From positions 2,179,001 through 2,243,000 of the forward strand of contig JBBBDQ010000310.1 in the NCBI GenBank assembly GCA_037127315.1: a DNA stretch of 64,000 nucleotides, written 5' to 3'. Source of the stretch: Ascarosepion bandense (taxonomy: Eukaryota; Mollusca; Cephalopoda; Sepiida; Sepiidae). The notes below the pieces were generated by a model. The model did no database searches. It was not told the DNA's origin and worked only from the letters and a program-made list of their open reading frames with translations. The translations under genes and the position numbers were made by a program. Below are positions 22,581 to 33,892 of this stretch, in pieces (within the stretch, counting starts at the first letter, position 1; every line of letters starts with the position of its first letter).

Positions 22581-23329
22581 TCAGTTACCTAATTTAACGT
22601 TTTTATGTTTTAAAATCAGTTTCAGAATTTTATGTGAAGAAAACTTTTATTTAATTCCAGATTTTTTTAAAAATTTTAACATGTTGCTTGAATTGAATTT
22701 TCTCTTTGTTGATGATTTTCGAGTTTAAAAATCACTTTTAATGAATTTAAGCAGCAATAATACTTTTGAACCCAGTAAAAACTAATTAAAACATTTATTT
22801 TCTTTAAAAAAATTTCCGACTTATAAAAATAATCTAAAATTTCTAAAAGAAACTTTTTCTTTTTCTATTAAAATTTTTGAGATTGGAATAATTATTTTAT
22901 TTTTTAGAGAGTCTCTTTTTGCACGTAAAAATAACGAAATGAATGGATATCCAAAAAAATAAAGTTTGAATTTTTTGATGAATGCTCATTGGCCTTGTGT
23001 CAGATAAAATTGAAGAATGTTATTATTATTCCCTCACGTGAGACTTTTGCTAATAAAAAATGAGTCTATGTCGGTAATGTTTTTTTTATAGATGCTCAGT
23101 AAATAGCCTTATGTCAGAACAACATTCTCTCATTTCAAACATTTTTGCACGTACAAAAAAAATGAATTGATGTCCATAAAAAAAGTTTTAAATTTTTTTG
23201 TTTTACATTCTATCTGTTCATTTACCTATCAGAGTATTTTGGATCAATTACTATGTCATTTAACTTTTCTTTTTTTTTTTTTTTTGGGTGTGTGAACTGC
23301 ATTTTAATGCTAAGGACATTTTATGGGAA
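22581..23329. repeat. Very AT-rich stretch with two degenerate units about 226 bp apart
   Basis: GCACGTA, a GAATGGATATCC/GAATTGATGTCC block and an AAAGTTT..AATTTTT block occur at about 22921 and 23147. A GCTCATTGGCCTTGTGTCAGA-like segment also recurs (about 22984 and 23095). No coding seen. It may be the 5' non-coding part of the P-like element that follows. Confidence 0.5.
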
Positions 23330-24690
23330 ACTTACTATTTTGATGAAAAAAGTGGAAAAATGCTAACAGCAAAGCTTATATCAGTACCCATTTATTAAGT
23401 CTAGGCCTCTTTTCTTCATATTTGATTCTGTTCACATTTTAAAGTGCATAAGAAACAACTGGCTTGGTCAAAAAGATGCCAACAAATGCATGAAATTCCC
23501 TAAGTTTTACGATAATGAAGATAATCAATCAGATACTCAGAAGCCCCATTTACTACTTTACAGGAAATGCACAAACTTGAATCAGAGTCACTTCTTAAAT
23601 ATTGCTACCGATTAACTTCAAAGGCCCTTTATCCTAATAATTTGGAAAGGCAAAATGTAAATTTTGTTATGCAAATTTTTGTGAATACACCATTCAAGAA
23701 CTGTTGACTTTAGGGAAACAAATGTTGACCAAAGATATTTCATACTCGGTGGACAATATTAAATGTCAAAACCCATTTAAAGGTCGCTGGCTTAACAATA
23801 AATATGAAAACCCACTTACTAATAAAGACAATGATCCAAATTTTATATTTCTTAATACTTTTTATAAATGGTTAGAGAGTTGGAATAATATTCCAGAGAT
23901 TAGTGGGAGGCTAACAAGGGAAACCTTTACAGCTTTACATCATACCACACATGCAATTCTGCAACTGGTTGTTTATTGCATAGAAGAATTAAATATGAAA
24001 TATATATTACCAGGCAAATTCCAGACGGATCACCTGGAGTTAAGATTTGGCCAGTATCGACAATTTCCAGGTGGTCAGTATAATATATCGATACGTCAAT
24101 TATTCGAGTGTGGGAAAAAAATCAGAATGTTGTCAATTTTCAAATTAAATCTGACACTTAATAACAAAAGTATTGATCTCAGTAATTTCCAAGAAACTAA
24201 CTGGAATGATATAATAGATGTGCAACAGTTAGATATTCATAAATTTAATATAGATGTAACAGATGATGATATTATTAAATGTAGGGAAGTTTTTCCTGTA
24301 ATAGTCTACTTAGCAAGTTATTGTTGTCACGCAGTTTTCAAAAAAGTAACATGCAATAGCTGCAAAGATTTAATAACTGGAGCAATGACAGACAATGCAG
24401 AACAAATCCCTGAAAGTAACTGTTATCTTCAGGGTATTAACAGAGGCTCCCTGCTACACCCAATGATACAACAGCAAATTTTGTTCTCTACAATTATGTA
24501 CTTTTGGATAAACTAACAAAAGACACTTCTTTTCTTTATTCAATAAATCAGCAACATTTAGCTTTGAATATTTTGTCAGATTATTCTATTTTTTCATGTA
24601 GATTCTTGTGATGATGGTTACAATAGAGAAAAAAATGTTGGTGTGGACTTCTACAAATGCTATATTAAATGATTTTTGGAAAAAGTAAAA
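23330..24690 (+). pseudogene. P-element/THAP9-type transposase
   Basis: A 270-codon frame at 23704-24516 carries the C-terminal signature of P-element transposases and THAP9. LTRETFTALHHTTHA is at residues 70-84 and DHLELRFGQYRQFPGG at 109-124. Upstream, in other frames, DSVHILKCIRNNWL (about 23424), an EMHKLESESLLKY-like segment (about 23560) and NLERQNVNFVMQIF (about 23639) fit the preceding insertion domain. After the stop, a +1 frame reads LLDKLTKDTSFLYSINQQ, showing a frameshift near 24495 that cut off the tail. No N-terminal THAP zinc finger was found. The first ATG of the open frame lies inside the domain, so it is not a genuine start. Dead copy. Confidence 0.86.
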
Positions 24691-26186
24691 TGACAATATA
24701 ATGGGAAAACATTTAAATATAAATAAAAGAAATTTGGAAACATTTTATAAATAAATAAAACATTTTTATATATTTATTGTGTTTTGTCATTCTTTTATTG
24801 TCATTAATTCAATTTTGAAAATTTTAATCTCTTAAACTTAATCAGTATCTGCCATTAAATGGATTGTCTCTCTTTAGCTTGACTACACTTGATGACGTCA
24901 TATTTGAGTAGCGAAGCCTTCTTAACGGAGGTCACGGTATGGCCGGGACAAATCTAATCTAGGTGTTGACAGTTGATCGATAAAAGAAACTTTAAAAAGC
25001 CTAAGTGCAAGTTACATAGATAAGGAAATGTTACAAGAGGAAAAATCAGGTGTTCGGGATTTAGCTGGTAAAACTTGTTTAGGCTAAAACAATTCAATGG
25101 TGTTGAACGATTCGACTGAGGAAGGAAACCAGTAAATTTTGTGTGGAAGCAATACAGAAGAGGAGAAGGGGAACCTACCTGCAACCATTACCTGAAAGAG
25201 GAGAACACAACTAAGTTTACCGACCTCTTCCTTGCCTTTGCTCCAGTTCGGGTCCGATACCAATAGAAGTGAATGCACGAACAGTCAAAAAGAGTGAGCC
25301 GAGATCCGGGCCGTGAGGACAGTCGGAGATTCACCGTGACTACTGCTTTAGCGTAACTCCGAGACATCATTTGAGTCAGACTTACCAAGAAATTACCAAA
25401 TATCAAATTAACAGACTCAGTTAACTATACATAGCCAACCTTTGCGACCCCTTGCTTGTCTGTGCCAGTTCGGGGCCAATACCAATAAAAGTTTTATTAA
25501 AAATTGAAAATTAGATTACATTATTATTGTCATTTTAATTGGATTTATTCTTTTGCTTCTTTCAAAAATCTCAAAAGTGGTCAATATTGTATTTAATATT
25601 GGCTTTAATTTTATTCTTAACTAGATAATAATTCGAATCTGATGTTATAATATAAAAGCCGAAAAGAAAAACAAGATAACAATATACATTAATTAATGTA
25701 CACATATCCGAGTTTGTTATGTATAGTAGTACAAGTAGGCTATAATATTTAGCATTCAATATCCTCACATATTTACTGTAAATGAATATAAATGAATCGA
25801 TTTGAAACTAATTTGATTTTGATCTGCGTTACGTTGAACCAAAGCATTCGTATTTATTTAATAAGTTTACTCATGCCGTAGAAAATAACGAAATTATTTA
25901 ATAAGTTTACCCAAGCCGTAGAAAATAACGAAATATATGAAATGATTTTGTTAAGTCTACTATTATTAGAAACTTTTTGTTATTTTTAAAAGACGTTTTC
26001 CATTTATTGTATTCTGTTTTATTCTGTTTTTTACTTTCCAATTTCATAAACATCTTTTAACAGCCTGACATTGTCATGGCAAAGACAAAGGGGATACTTC
26101 TAGTACATCAAAAAGTTACAAATATATTTGTCTTATTATTTGTCTTGTCTTGCATAAAATAATCGCAGGTACTGGCATGTCTATAC

Positions 26187-26187
<1 letters not shown>
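24691..26187. other. No gene; two small internal duplications
   Basis: A segment ending CCAGTTCGGGTCCGATACCA (about 25220-25270) is paralleled at about 25440-25490 by CCAGTTCGGGGCCAATACCA. An exact-looking 40-bp tandem duplication lies at 25856-25935. The remainder is AT-rich and unrecognised. Confidence 0.55.

Positions 26188-26266
<79 letters not shown>
26188..26266. repeat. (AC)n microsatellite
   Basis: About 39 uninterrupted AC units. The Cys-Val frames reported across it are artefacts. Confidence 0.98.
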
Positions 26267-26424
26267 GTTACTCTTTCTAATTTGTAGGCAAATATGCAAA
26301 CAGTAAAAGTAAAAGTAACAAAGAAAATTATATTCCAGTTTTTCAAACTATTTACCAGTAGCTCGTATATTTAGATGCTTGTTAATAATTATTTCATGAC
26401 GTTATAGTTCATGTGTTCTTATTT

Positions 26425-26800
26425 TAAAACATTTCACCCAAGATGGCAATACATCCACTAGGACAAGGATTTACTGTGTGCGAAACAATATGAGAAAAAG
26501 AAAAACATTATTTTAGAAAGAGAATAATAGAAGAGCACGAAAAAGAAGATAACAACTGAATTATATTTTTTCTATAAATTTTGGAAGTTTGTTGGTAATT
26601 AAGAAGCCAGAAGAGAGCTCCACAAGCGAAAAATACGAGAGAAGAAATCGTTAGCATAGAACTTATGGTCACATCTTGCCATTTCTCTGTAATGTGATGA
26701 AAAATGGCTGCCAATCGGTTACTGCACCTAATTTTGCAAAGTCTAGGTACCAAAGAGAAAAGGTCATCAGAACAATTACTAATAAAATATTTATGGGAAA
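26425..26800 (-). pseudogene. CR1/Jockey-like LINE, 3' fragment
   Basis: CATTTCACCCAAGATGGC at about 26431 is the family's 3' signature on the minus strand. The minus frame at 26508-26753 contains SLVFFACGALFWLLNYQQTS and an IYRKN end, matching FSRTSRLWNSLP...NLQKFK with loss. It is truncated 5' near 26800, where a mariner fragment begins almost at once. Confidence 0.7.
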
Positions 26801-26826
26801 TTCACGGGTAACTTCCGTTATGGCGA

Positions 26827-27155
26827 TGGACATCTAGTTACCTAACTCACCAGTCCTTAACGCCCTTGTTTATTACGTGTGGGGCGCATTTGAGCTAAAA
26901 TAAAACTCCTTGTAACACCAAAGATGAACTGCAGGCAAATATTATGGAAGCATTCACCAATTTAAACAAGGAAACCATCCAAAAGGAGATTCCGAAGTCG
27001 TTTTGAGGTCGTGATTGAAGCTAATGGCAATTTAGTTGAATAAATTTACTCTTTAGTATTTCACGATATTTTTGTGTAATTTTGTGTAATAAATTGGATG
27101 ATAATGTTATTTTCATTTTTGGTGTAATTTAAACATAATTTATCCATCGCACCCT
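26827..27155 (+). pseudogene. Tc1/mariner-type transposase, C-terminal fragment
   Basis: The plus-strand frame reads PNSPVLNALVYYVWGAFE (about 26838), a frameshift, then CNTKDELQANIMEAFTNLNK (about 26914). This is the terminal part of the mariner DDE domain, whose consensus around the last catalytic aspartate is NSPDLNPLDYYVWG. The aspartate is replaced by valine here. A shared non-coding tail (TTTTTGTGTAATTTTG) and CACCCTGTA at about 27149 probably approach the element's end. A second copy lies on the minus strand at 51240-51805. Confidence 0.75.
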
Positions 27156-27326
27156 GTATGTGCGCACACGGAAGCACATCTTTGCTAGTATTTATATAAG
27201 GTAAAAAGAGAAGCAGTAACTGTTTCAAGGTCAGTCAAAATAACTCGTCATTCTTTTGACAGAAAACATACAACCCAGCAGCAACTACATACACGCCTTC
27301 GTATATATATATATATATATACTTAA

Positions 27327-28287
27327 AGAGGAGGATCATGGTGAGAAATGACAAACTATAAAAAGAGTTTAATGATATTGCTTAAAAACAATTGGAACAG
27401 AAAAAACATTTTTAAAAAGATCAAGAGATCCGCTTAAAAAAAAGGAAACCTGAGGCAGAAAAATTAAAAATCCATGGATGAAAAATAGGTAATGTTCAGA
27501 AAAGCGGGGGAGAAAAATAAAATGAAATACGTTTCCCGTCATAAACTTTCACCAAGAGACTTGTATAAAACCAATTGGAGCTTGATATCTTTTTGTTTCT
27601 ACAGAGAAGGAGGGTTTGACTGTATCGTCAAAGCCTCCAGGACAATGAGGTGGAATGGAGAACGACCTCTGTGCAAAACAGAAAAGCGATGATATTTACC
27701 CTTCTCCCCCCACCGGAGAGAGATGCGACACAAGGTCGGTTTTTAACGTGGGGAACCTGAGCGCATACGCTTAGACCATTGGTCAAAGATTACCCAGCAC
27801 CCGCTTACGTGGTAACTGGGTACCAAACTGGTCTTATCTGGTCAAATCTGGTCATATGCATCCCAGCCAAAAAGCCAAGAAGCGATCTGCAGAGTAAGAA
27901 TCACCATATTCCTTTATAATCAACAAATGTTCGCTAATAGCAGATTCGGGCATCTGTGAACATTCAGAAGGTGGGCGATGCTCACGAATAGAACGGGGTA
28001 CATGCTGTGACAAGCGAATTGCCAATCGTTGAATCGTATGGCTATTTTAATTTAAATGTCCGTGTGGTGCCGACTATATAAATCTGCACTACACCAACAT
28101 TTAAATTTATAAACAACATTACTCGACTGTAAGATAGACAGGACGTTCGTACGAATTGACGGAAAAGCAAGTGGTGGAGAGAAAATTACAGAACTCCGAA
28201 ATTACTTTTTAAAAAATTTTTTTCTGTTTCAATCGATATCATTAAACTATTTTTATAATTTGTCATTTCTCACCATAGCCCTCCTCT
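27327..28287. mobile_element. Non-autonomous element with ~95-bp inverted repeats between TTAA duplications
   Basis: The left end AGAGGAGGATCATGGTGAGA (27327) and the reverse complement of the right end, AGAGGAGGGCTATGGTGAGA (28287), continue to match for about 95 bp with few differences. TTAA flanks both sides (27323-27326, 28288-28291). The 961-bp element has no transposase; its 66-codon frame at 27492-27692 is unrecognised. The interior (about 27580-28060) is visibly richer in G+C than its surroundings. TTAA duplication is typical of piggyBac-type transposases, but family membership is inference. Confidence 0.82.
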
Positions 28288-28314
28288 TTAAATGTGTAAT
28301 GGCATTTTGTTGTA

Positions 28315-28745
28315 CGAATAGATAGATAGATAAAAACAGAATGGAAAGCAAGAAAAGAAAAAGCAAGGACAAAGAGATACAATACCGTATCACGATAAAT
28401 AAATGTTGACACTATTTCTCCTAATAGCGTTTCAAAACCTCTAACTGTTTTCATAGAAAAACCTGGAAACATTTAACTATGAAATTTAATTCCAAATATA
28501 CTGGGATATATTTACGGTACAGAAAAAGTATTATATCATAATTTTAATACAATTTGAAAAAATAACTACTATTACTATTAATTTAAAGATTAATGCTAAT
28601 TTAAAATAATTTTAAAATAATTGAAAATACCAAAATTAAAAATATGACTAGAGAAATAGGGAAAAATTTTTATAAACTTAACAGAAGGGGGAAATACACA
28701 AAAAGAAAGAAAGAAAAAAGGAGAAATCACCCTAGAACGGATTTT

Positions 28746-28777
<32 letters not shown>

Positions 28778-28935
28778 AATAATAATAATAATAATAAATA
28801 TAACAGTTCGGGGTTTTGAAACGCTATTAGAAGAAATGGTATCAACATTTATTTCTCGTGATACGGTATTTCCTGTTATTGTATCTCATTGTCCTTTCTT
28901 TTTCTCTTCTTGCTTTCCATTCTGTTTTTTCTGTT
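28315..28935. repeat. Long inverted repeat (arms ~135 bp, spacer ~345 bp)
   Basis: The reverse complement of about 28315-28455 matches 28800-28935. Shared blocks include GGTTTTGAAACGCTATTAG, TCAACATTTATTT, CGTGATACGGTATT and CTTGCTTTCCATTCTGTTTT. The spacer holds (AAC)n(AAT)n at 28746-28797. There is no coding. Confidence 0.88.
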
Positions 28936-29714
28936 TCACTTTTTTTTTCTATTTTCCCCTTTTTTCAACTTTTTTCTCTTCTTTGCATTAATTAATCGTC
29001 TATCTTTTCTTTATCCTCGCTTTCCTCTCTCTTTGGGGTTCTTTTTCGAATGAGCGAGAATTTTTTCGTATATAACCGTTACAAATGTCTGTTCTAATAT
29101 GGACATGTGAGCGTCTACGTAAAATTAAACAAAGAGAAGAAATTTTTGTTTTGGTGGGGGGGGGTGATATTTTGATTACCTACTGGTACCGACAGGTATC
29201 TGTCTGTCTGTCTCTTCCCCTCTCTCTATATTTCTCTCTCTGTATATATAGTTTAAAAAATTGCTACAATTATGAAGGAAAAGTAGTAATTATCAAAGAG
29301 AGACCATTTGTAGATACAGATAATGTGTACATAAAAATCAACAGTACAAAGTAAATAATAGAAACTGACAGTAGCATGTTGCAAATCTTCATCTGAAAAA
29401 ACATAACTAAAATGAATAAAAATTCGTATGAAGACCTCGTGATAATCATACGTAGAAAAATGTAACATTAAATTTAAGACTTCAAAAACTCACGCTTGAT
29501 CTTCTTTTGTTTGTGCCATTGTGGATATACAACAATAATCATAAGATATATCGAAGATATCGGCTATCGGATAAAATAACGCACACCTGAAGATAGACTA
29601 AAAGGTTTTGGTTGAAACGTTGTCTCTATAATTATCTCTAAACCAATAAAAAATGAGACCAACAGTTTGAATAAAAAAGATCAGAACTAAATCTTGTTTT
29701 CAAACAGGTTGAAT
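28936..29714. other. No recognisable gene
   Basis: T-rich then mixed. Small CT and TCTG simple repeats occur near 29200-29250. An 89-codon frame at 29085-29354 spans the simple repeat and is discounted. Confidence 0.4.
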
Positions 29715-30021
29715 AGATATTAACATGGACCGAACATGTGAGCAGCGATGAGGTTTTGGAGAGGATGGAAACGAAAAGGAAATTGATACTTAACAACAGG
29801 AAATGCAGCCAAAGTTCTTGGGACATATAATGAGGAGGGAGGGCTTGAGGAATCTGATACTCACAAGTCAGATAGAGAGAAAGAAAGACAGGAGAAAGGA
29901 GCGTGTAACATACTTCAGCAAATGGATAGCAGAGTGGGGTTTGGAATGTATAACAGGAGAAGGCGTGTTAAGAGCTACTAGGGATAGGGAGATGAGAAAC
30001 GCCTACGTCCTGAAGGGCGAC
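29715..30021 (+). pseudogene. LINE C-terminal fragment ending in (AAG)n
   Basis: A frame around 29720-29800 reads HVSSDEVLERMETKRKLIL. After a frameshift, KFLGHIMRREGLRNLIL (about 29809) runs to ERVTYFSKWIAEWGLECITG, LRATRDREMRNAYVLKG and a stop at about 30030. This is the standard end of a widespread invertebrate LINE type (the ...FLGHIMRKEGLE... family). I cannot name the clade with certainty. An (AAG)n tail begins immediately at the stop, as expected for a simple-repeat 3' tail. Related ends are at 4560-4705 (+) and 38440-38485 (-). Confidence 0.75.
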
Positions 30022-30029
30022 GACACATA

Positions 30030-30079
30030 GAAGAAGAAGAAGAAGAAGAAGAAGAAGAAGAAGAAGAAGAAGAAGAAGA
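30030..30079. repeat. (AAG)n microsatellite, LINE tail
   Basis: About 16 AAG units directly follow the LINE stop codon. Confidence 0.95.
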
Positions 30080-31224
30080 TAAAAACAAAAGTGGAAAAAT
30101 AATTTACATATTTAAAAATTTATCATAAAAAGCGATATTCAACAATGAATACAGATCAGTATATTTTTCAACTTGCGTAGAAACTTTGAGAATTTCCTAG
30201 CAACACTTCATTTACATGTAATGTAACAACAATGAAGACTGTCACAATGAATGAAAAATTTTGGCACCAACAAAAACGATCTTCGAACTGGCACTTCCCG
30301 GAGATTGTTTTAAATCACGCACTCCATGGAAAACACCATTGCTGAAAAAAAAAATGGGATTCTCCGATGAACTTCACTTGTGAGGATTTAGAGAAAATTA
30401 CTAATTTTGGGAAGAATATTTTGAACTGAAAACTGAAATGGAAAAACTTGTGAAGTGTTATAAAAATAACGTCAAGCATTAATTGAAAATCAAGGCTAGG
30501 ATACTAAATATTTACTGACATTCAATCTCTTTACAGAAATTAGGTATTAGAACCGGTTTAAAATTCCGTACATAATTGAGAAAAAAAACTTTGTCGAAAA
30601 AACAACTTTAAGAATCTCTGATGAATTTGTGAGTATTTAGTGAAGCGTAGTAATTTTAGTAGAATATTTTGGGGGCACGATAAAGTAAAAGTTGAATTTT
30701 TGATTGCATTTTTTATTTTAATATATTGGAATATTTTATGGGATAATTTATTCTATTAAGTGAAATAGTTCTGTCTTGAAGAGGATTCGATGTTGCCATA
30801 GGATAACAATCAGAAAATTTAAGCTAAATTATTCGCTAATAGTTAGTCTACGATAGTTTAGAAAGGCTATAATAGATTTGTTAATAATTCGACTTGAATC
30901 TAACTAAAACTTTTTGTCGAATTTTGAAAAAATCGAATTCATCCGAAAGAATCAAGTAAAATTAAGAATTTGAATGTTGTCAGCAAGGAAGAGAAATCCA
31001 AGATTGTTAAAGAATGTGAATTACTAGCAAAAATGGGAATGGTCAGTAAATGCAAACAAGGACTATGTAACTAAGTAATTAAAGATTAAAGCACTGGGCT
31101 TGCTGGTACTTTCGGAAGAATATTTCATGCCGTTTTGTAAATTTGAATAGATAGATTTTCTTAGTAATCCTTAATTTTATATATCACCATATAATATCTC
31201 TCCATCACACTCTTTTTTTCTGTC
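30080..31224. other. No gene; a weak duplicated segment
   Basis: A block of about 65 bp with TCTCYGATGAA, GTGAGGATTTAG/GTGAGTATTTAG and AGAATATTTTG appears at about 30360 and about 30612. Otherwise AT-rich and unrecognised. Confidence 0.4.
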
Positions 31225-31262
31225 TCTGTCTGACTGTCTGTCTGACTGTCTGACTGTCTGTA

Positions 31263-31360
<98 letters not shown>
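31225..31360. repeat. Compound (TCTG)n(CT)n(TA)n microsatellite
   Basis: TCTG/ACTG units pass into CT, then TA, ending near 31360. Confidence 0.97.
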
Positions 31361-31361
<1 letters not shown>

Positions 31362-31692
31362 GAGCCAGTTTGAAAAAAAGGAGAACCCTCAAGGCCTGTT
31401 TGTTTATTTCTTATTGTATTTTTCCAGTTTTTGAATAAGGCATTGAGTATTGTGTTCGAAATTGTGAATAAACTGTAGGAAGTTCATATTTTGTTATTGT
31501 TTTTTACAAATACTTTAGATCACCGAAGTCATTATCAAGAACCAATGCGATGCCTATGTAGTAGTCAGAATTACCGTGACTACATCCTGGTATTCTGCCA
31601 GATCCTGGTTATTTGAAAATTGAAAAAATATATAAATTAAAGCCAGACCTTGTCGTTTGTTTTTGATCAAACTAGTTTAGATGAATACTTAC
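31361..31692. other. No recognisable gene
   Basis: Nothing recognised. Confidence 0.35.
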
Positions 31693-31772
31693 TAGAGTTT
31701 CAATCCTGGATAGAAGCAATCGGATGTCTAATCGTATTGATGAGCTGTGATACAGCGAAACTAGACTGTCTG

Positions 31773-31776
<4 letters not shown>
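31693..31776 (+). mobile_element. SINE fragment, body plus B-box
   Basis: Begins with GAGTTTCAATCCTGG (B-box-like) and continues AGAAGCAATCGG, TGATGAGCTGTGATACAGCG and TCTGCGGAT. It is collinear with the minus-strand copy at 33893-34035. The tRNA-like head is missing. A (TA)n tract follows directly. Confidence 0.7.

Positions 31777-31815
<39 letters not shown>
31775..31815. repeat. (TA)n microsatellite
   Basis: TA units continuing the SINE end. Confidence 0.96.
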
Positions 31816-31818
<3 letters not shown>

Positions 31819-32176
31819 AAAAATGTATAAAAAATAGTGTCAAAAGATTTTGTGATGCGTTTTGTTCTTTAGGACTTCATCTGACAAAATTTGTTATGTT
31901 GTTTCGACTACACATGCGTAAGAACGAAGGATGTTGTGAATTTTAAATTTTGAATTCTTTTCTTTTAATATAACCAATAAGATTTAAATTCTTTTTCTTT
32001 TCATGAGTTTTGTTTGTAGATATCTCCCACTGTGATAAATTATTTTCTGCTAGGGCGCAAATAAACTCTATATGACCTTGCGATCAAAGTTGTCTCTAGA
32101 TATTTTCGTCGTAGGGAATTGTTTTCTCCTTTGATTTCAATAGCATATTTTTTATGTCGAACTTGTTGTCAATCCC

Positions 32177-32179
<3 letters not shown>
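31816..32179. other. No recognisable gene
   Basis: T-rich, nothing recognised. Confidence 0.35.

Positions 32180-32224
<45 letters not shown>
32180..32224. repeat. (TA)n microsatellite
   Basis: TA units immediately upstream of the Penelope-like remnant. Confidence 0.97.
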
Positions 32225-32228
<4 letters not shown>

Positions 32229-32229
32229 T

Positions 32230-32830
32230 CCCCAAAAACAACCCCCTTAGTAAAATTTCCAACAAAAATACACTTAAACTAAGCTACAGTTGCACAAACA
32301 ATCTAGAAAAAAATCATAACAAACCATAACAAATATATCCTAAATCAACACGCAGATCAGAATAAAATCGACTACCAAAATACAATAAAAGACAACAATA
32401 AAACCATGTGTAATTGTAGAAACCCTAGCAACTGCCCACTACAAAATAAATATAGTTTATAAACTCAATAATCTATCAATGCAACATAACATCAATTGAA
32501 AATCCAACTATAAATAAAGTGTATATCGGATCAACTAAGAGCACTTTTAAGCAGCGCTGGTACATGCACTTAACTTCATTCAAAAACAACTTATACCGAA
32601 ACCAAACATCCCTTTCTACATACTTTTGGAAGCTAAAGGATTCATAACAGAAACCGAAAGTAAAATGGAAAATCCTGGAAAAAGACAAGATCTTGCAACT
32701 CACTTGACGACATCTGCCTTTATGTCTAAGTGAAAAGCTACACATTCTAAAGTACCCCAACAGTAGCGAACTTTTAAACCGTACAGACGAATTAGCAGTA
32801 TTATGCAAACATTGCAAATATTTCTCGTTA
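32230..32830 (+). pseudogene. Penelope-like element, GIY-YIG endonuclease region
   Basis: The plus strand is unusually rich in A and C. In shifting frames it reads CNCRNPSNCPLQNKYSL (about 32408), the zinc-binding CxC...C block that precedes the GIY-YIG nuclease of Penelope-like elements. KVYIGSTKSTFKQRWYMHLT (about 32517-32577) and LYRNQTSLSTYFWKLKDS (about 32590-32643) follow. Upstream, LSKISNKNTLKLSYSCTNN matches the region before the cysteines. VYIGST..TFKQRW holds the nuclease tyrosine-glycine and arginine positions. Frameshifts and stops show decay. The reverse transcriptase is missing (5' truncation at the TA tract). The 163-codon minus-strand frame at 32476-32967 is its antisense. Confidence 0.82.
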
Positions 32831-33380
32831 AAATTTAAATAAACAAAAAAGCACCCCAACCACACGACCCCGCCAAAAATGCAATAAATACACATAATCA
32901 ACCCTATTAATAAATAGAACAAAAAACGTAGAAATAAAAGACAACAAACCCCACACCACACCAACAATAAGTCTAGCTATCTGTAAATGGTAGACAAATT
33001 AATGAAACTGCAAAAAACAAAAACTAAACAAAAAAGTGACCAGCCCAAAACTAAATAACACATATCCTTTAAACCAAATAGCAGCACCTTAAAAACCATA
33101 AAAGAATCGACTAGACCAGCCAAAAATCACACACCACTCATATTATTAACAACGACGCCACTACTACTTCATCCAGACAAGAGAAATAGGAAACCTGTGC
33201 TGAAATTAACTACCACTCCCAACACCTAACTCTAAGATTCTAAGGCTAACAGAATCCAAATAATCTCCCAACCCCACTTTTACCTAAAAAAGCATATTCA
33301 CCACAAATAAACCATTTTTCCACAAGATAATTTTCATTCCATCTTCTTCACCCGATGAGAGGCAATCAAAAAACAAGGTT
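32831..33380. other. A/C-rich continuation of the Penelope-like remnant
   Basis: No frame recognised. The same strand bias (few G on the plus strand) continues to about 33290, suggesting 3' untranslated sequence of the element. Confidence 0.4.
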
Positions 33381-33456
33381 AGCTTCGAAACCCAAAAATT
33401 TTTCTGTAGTGATACTATGAATTTATAAACCATTGTAACAACTATTAAAATATAAG
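33381..33456. repeat. Direct repeat A (partner at 34527-34602)
   Basis: AGCTTCGAAAC, then TGTAGTGATACTATGAATTT and ATAAACCATTGTAACAACTAT, are found again at 34527-34602 in the same orientation. A reverse-complement partner of the 34491-34512 segment (TTGTAACAAAGTTGTGGAAC) lies at about 33523-33544. Confidence 0.88.
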
Positions 33457-33892
33457 GCTCTACGTTTGTATCGAGCAATCTTTATAAAAGTTAATGCATG
33501 AACAGCAGGTTAAAAAACCTACGAGTTCCACAACTTTGTTACAATATATATATATATATATGCAGGCCTTTGCTGTGTAAAAAGTGAGAGTGCTTGCTGG
33601 GTCTTGCTGTGATCATTCTCTAAGTCTATTCCCCCTTTCCCATCATTGCACAATTCATTTTTCACAACTTACATTTTACGTTAATTTCTCCAAATTAAAA
33701 ATCTTTGACAAGCGGGAGTGAAACCGGTTGTTGTTTTCTTTTTATTAAAAATATTTTATGCCCTCTAACATAAAAATTATAACTCTCAAAGCAATACTCA
33801 AGGTCTATATCACAAAAAATCTGTATTTGGGCAACTATCTCTTTTTTTTATACAAGTTTCATTAAAAATGATATTTTTTATGAAACCTATAG

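Noticed and set aside
26108..26346. Cys-Val repeat proteins on the minus strand
   Set aside because: Translation of an (AC)n microsatellite.
32476..32967. 163-codon minus-strand frame rich in hydrophobic residues
   Set aside because: It is antisense to the decayed Penelope-like GIY-YIG region. The low G content of the plus strand removes stop codons on the minus strand.
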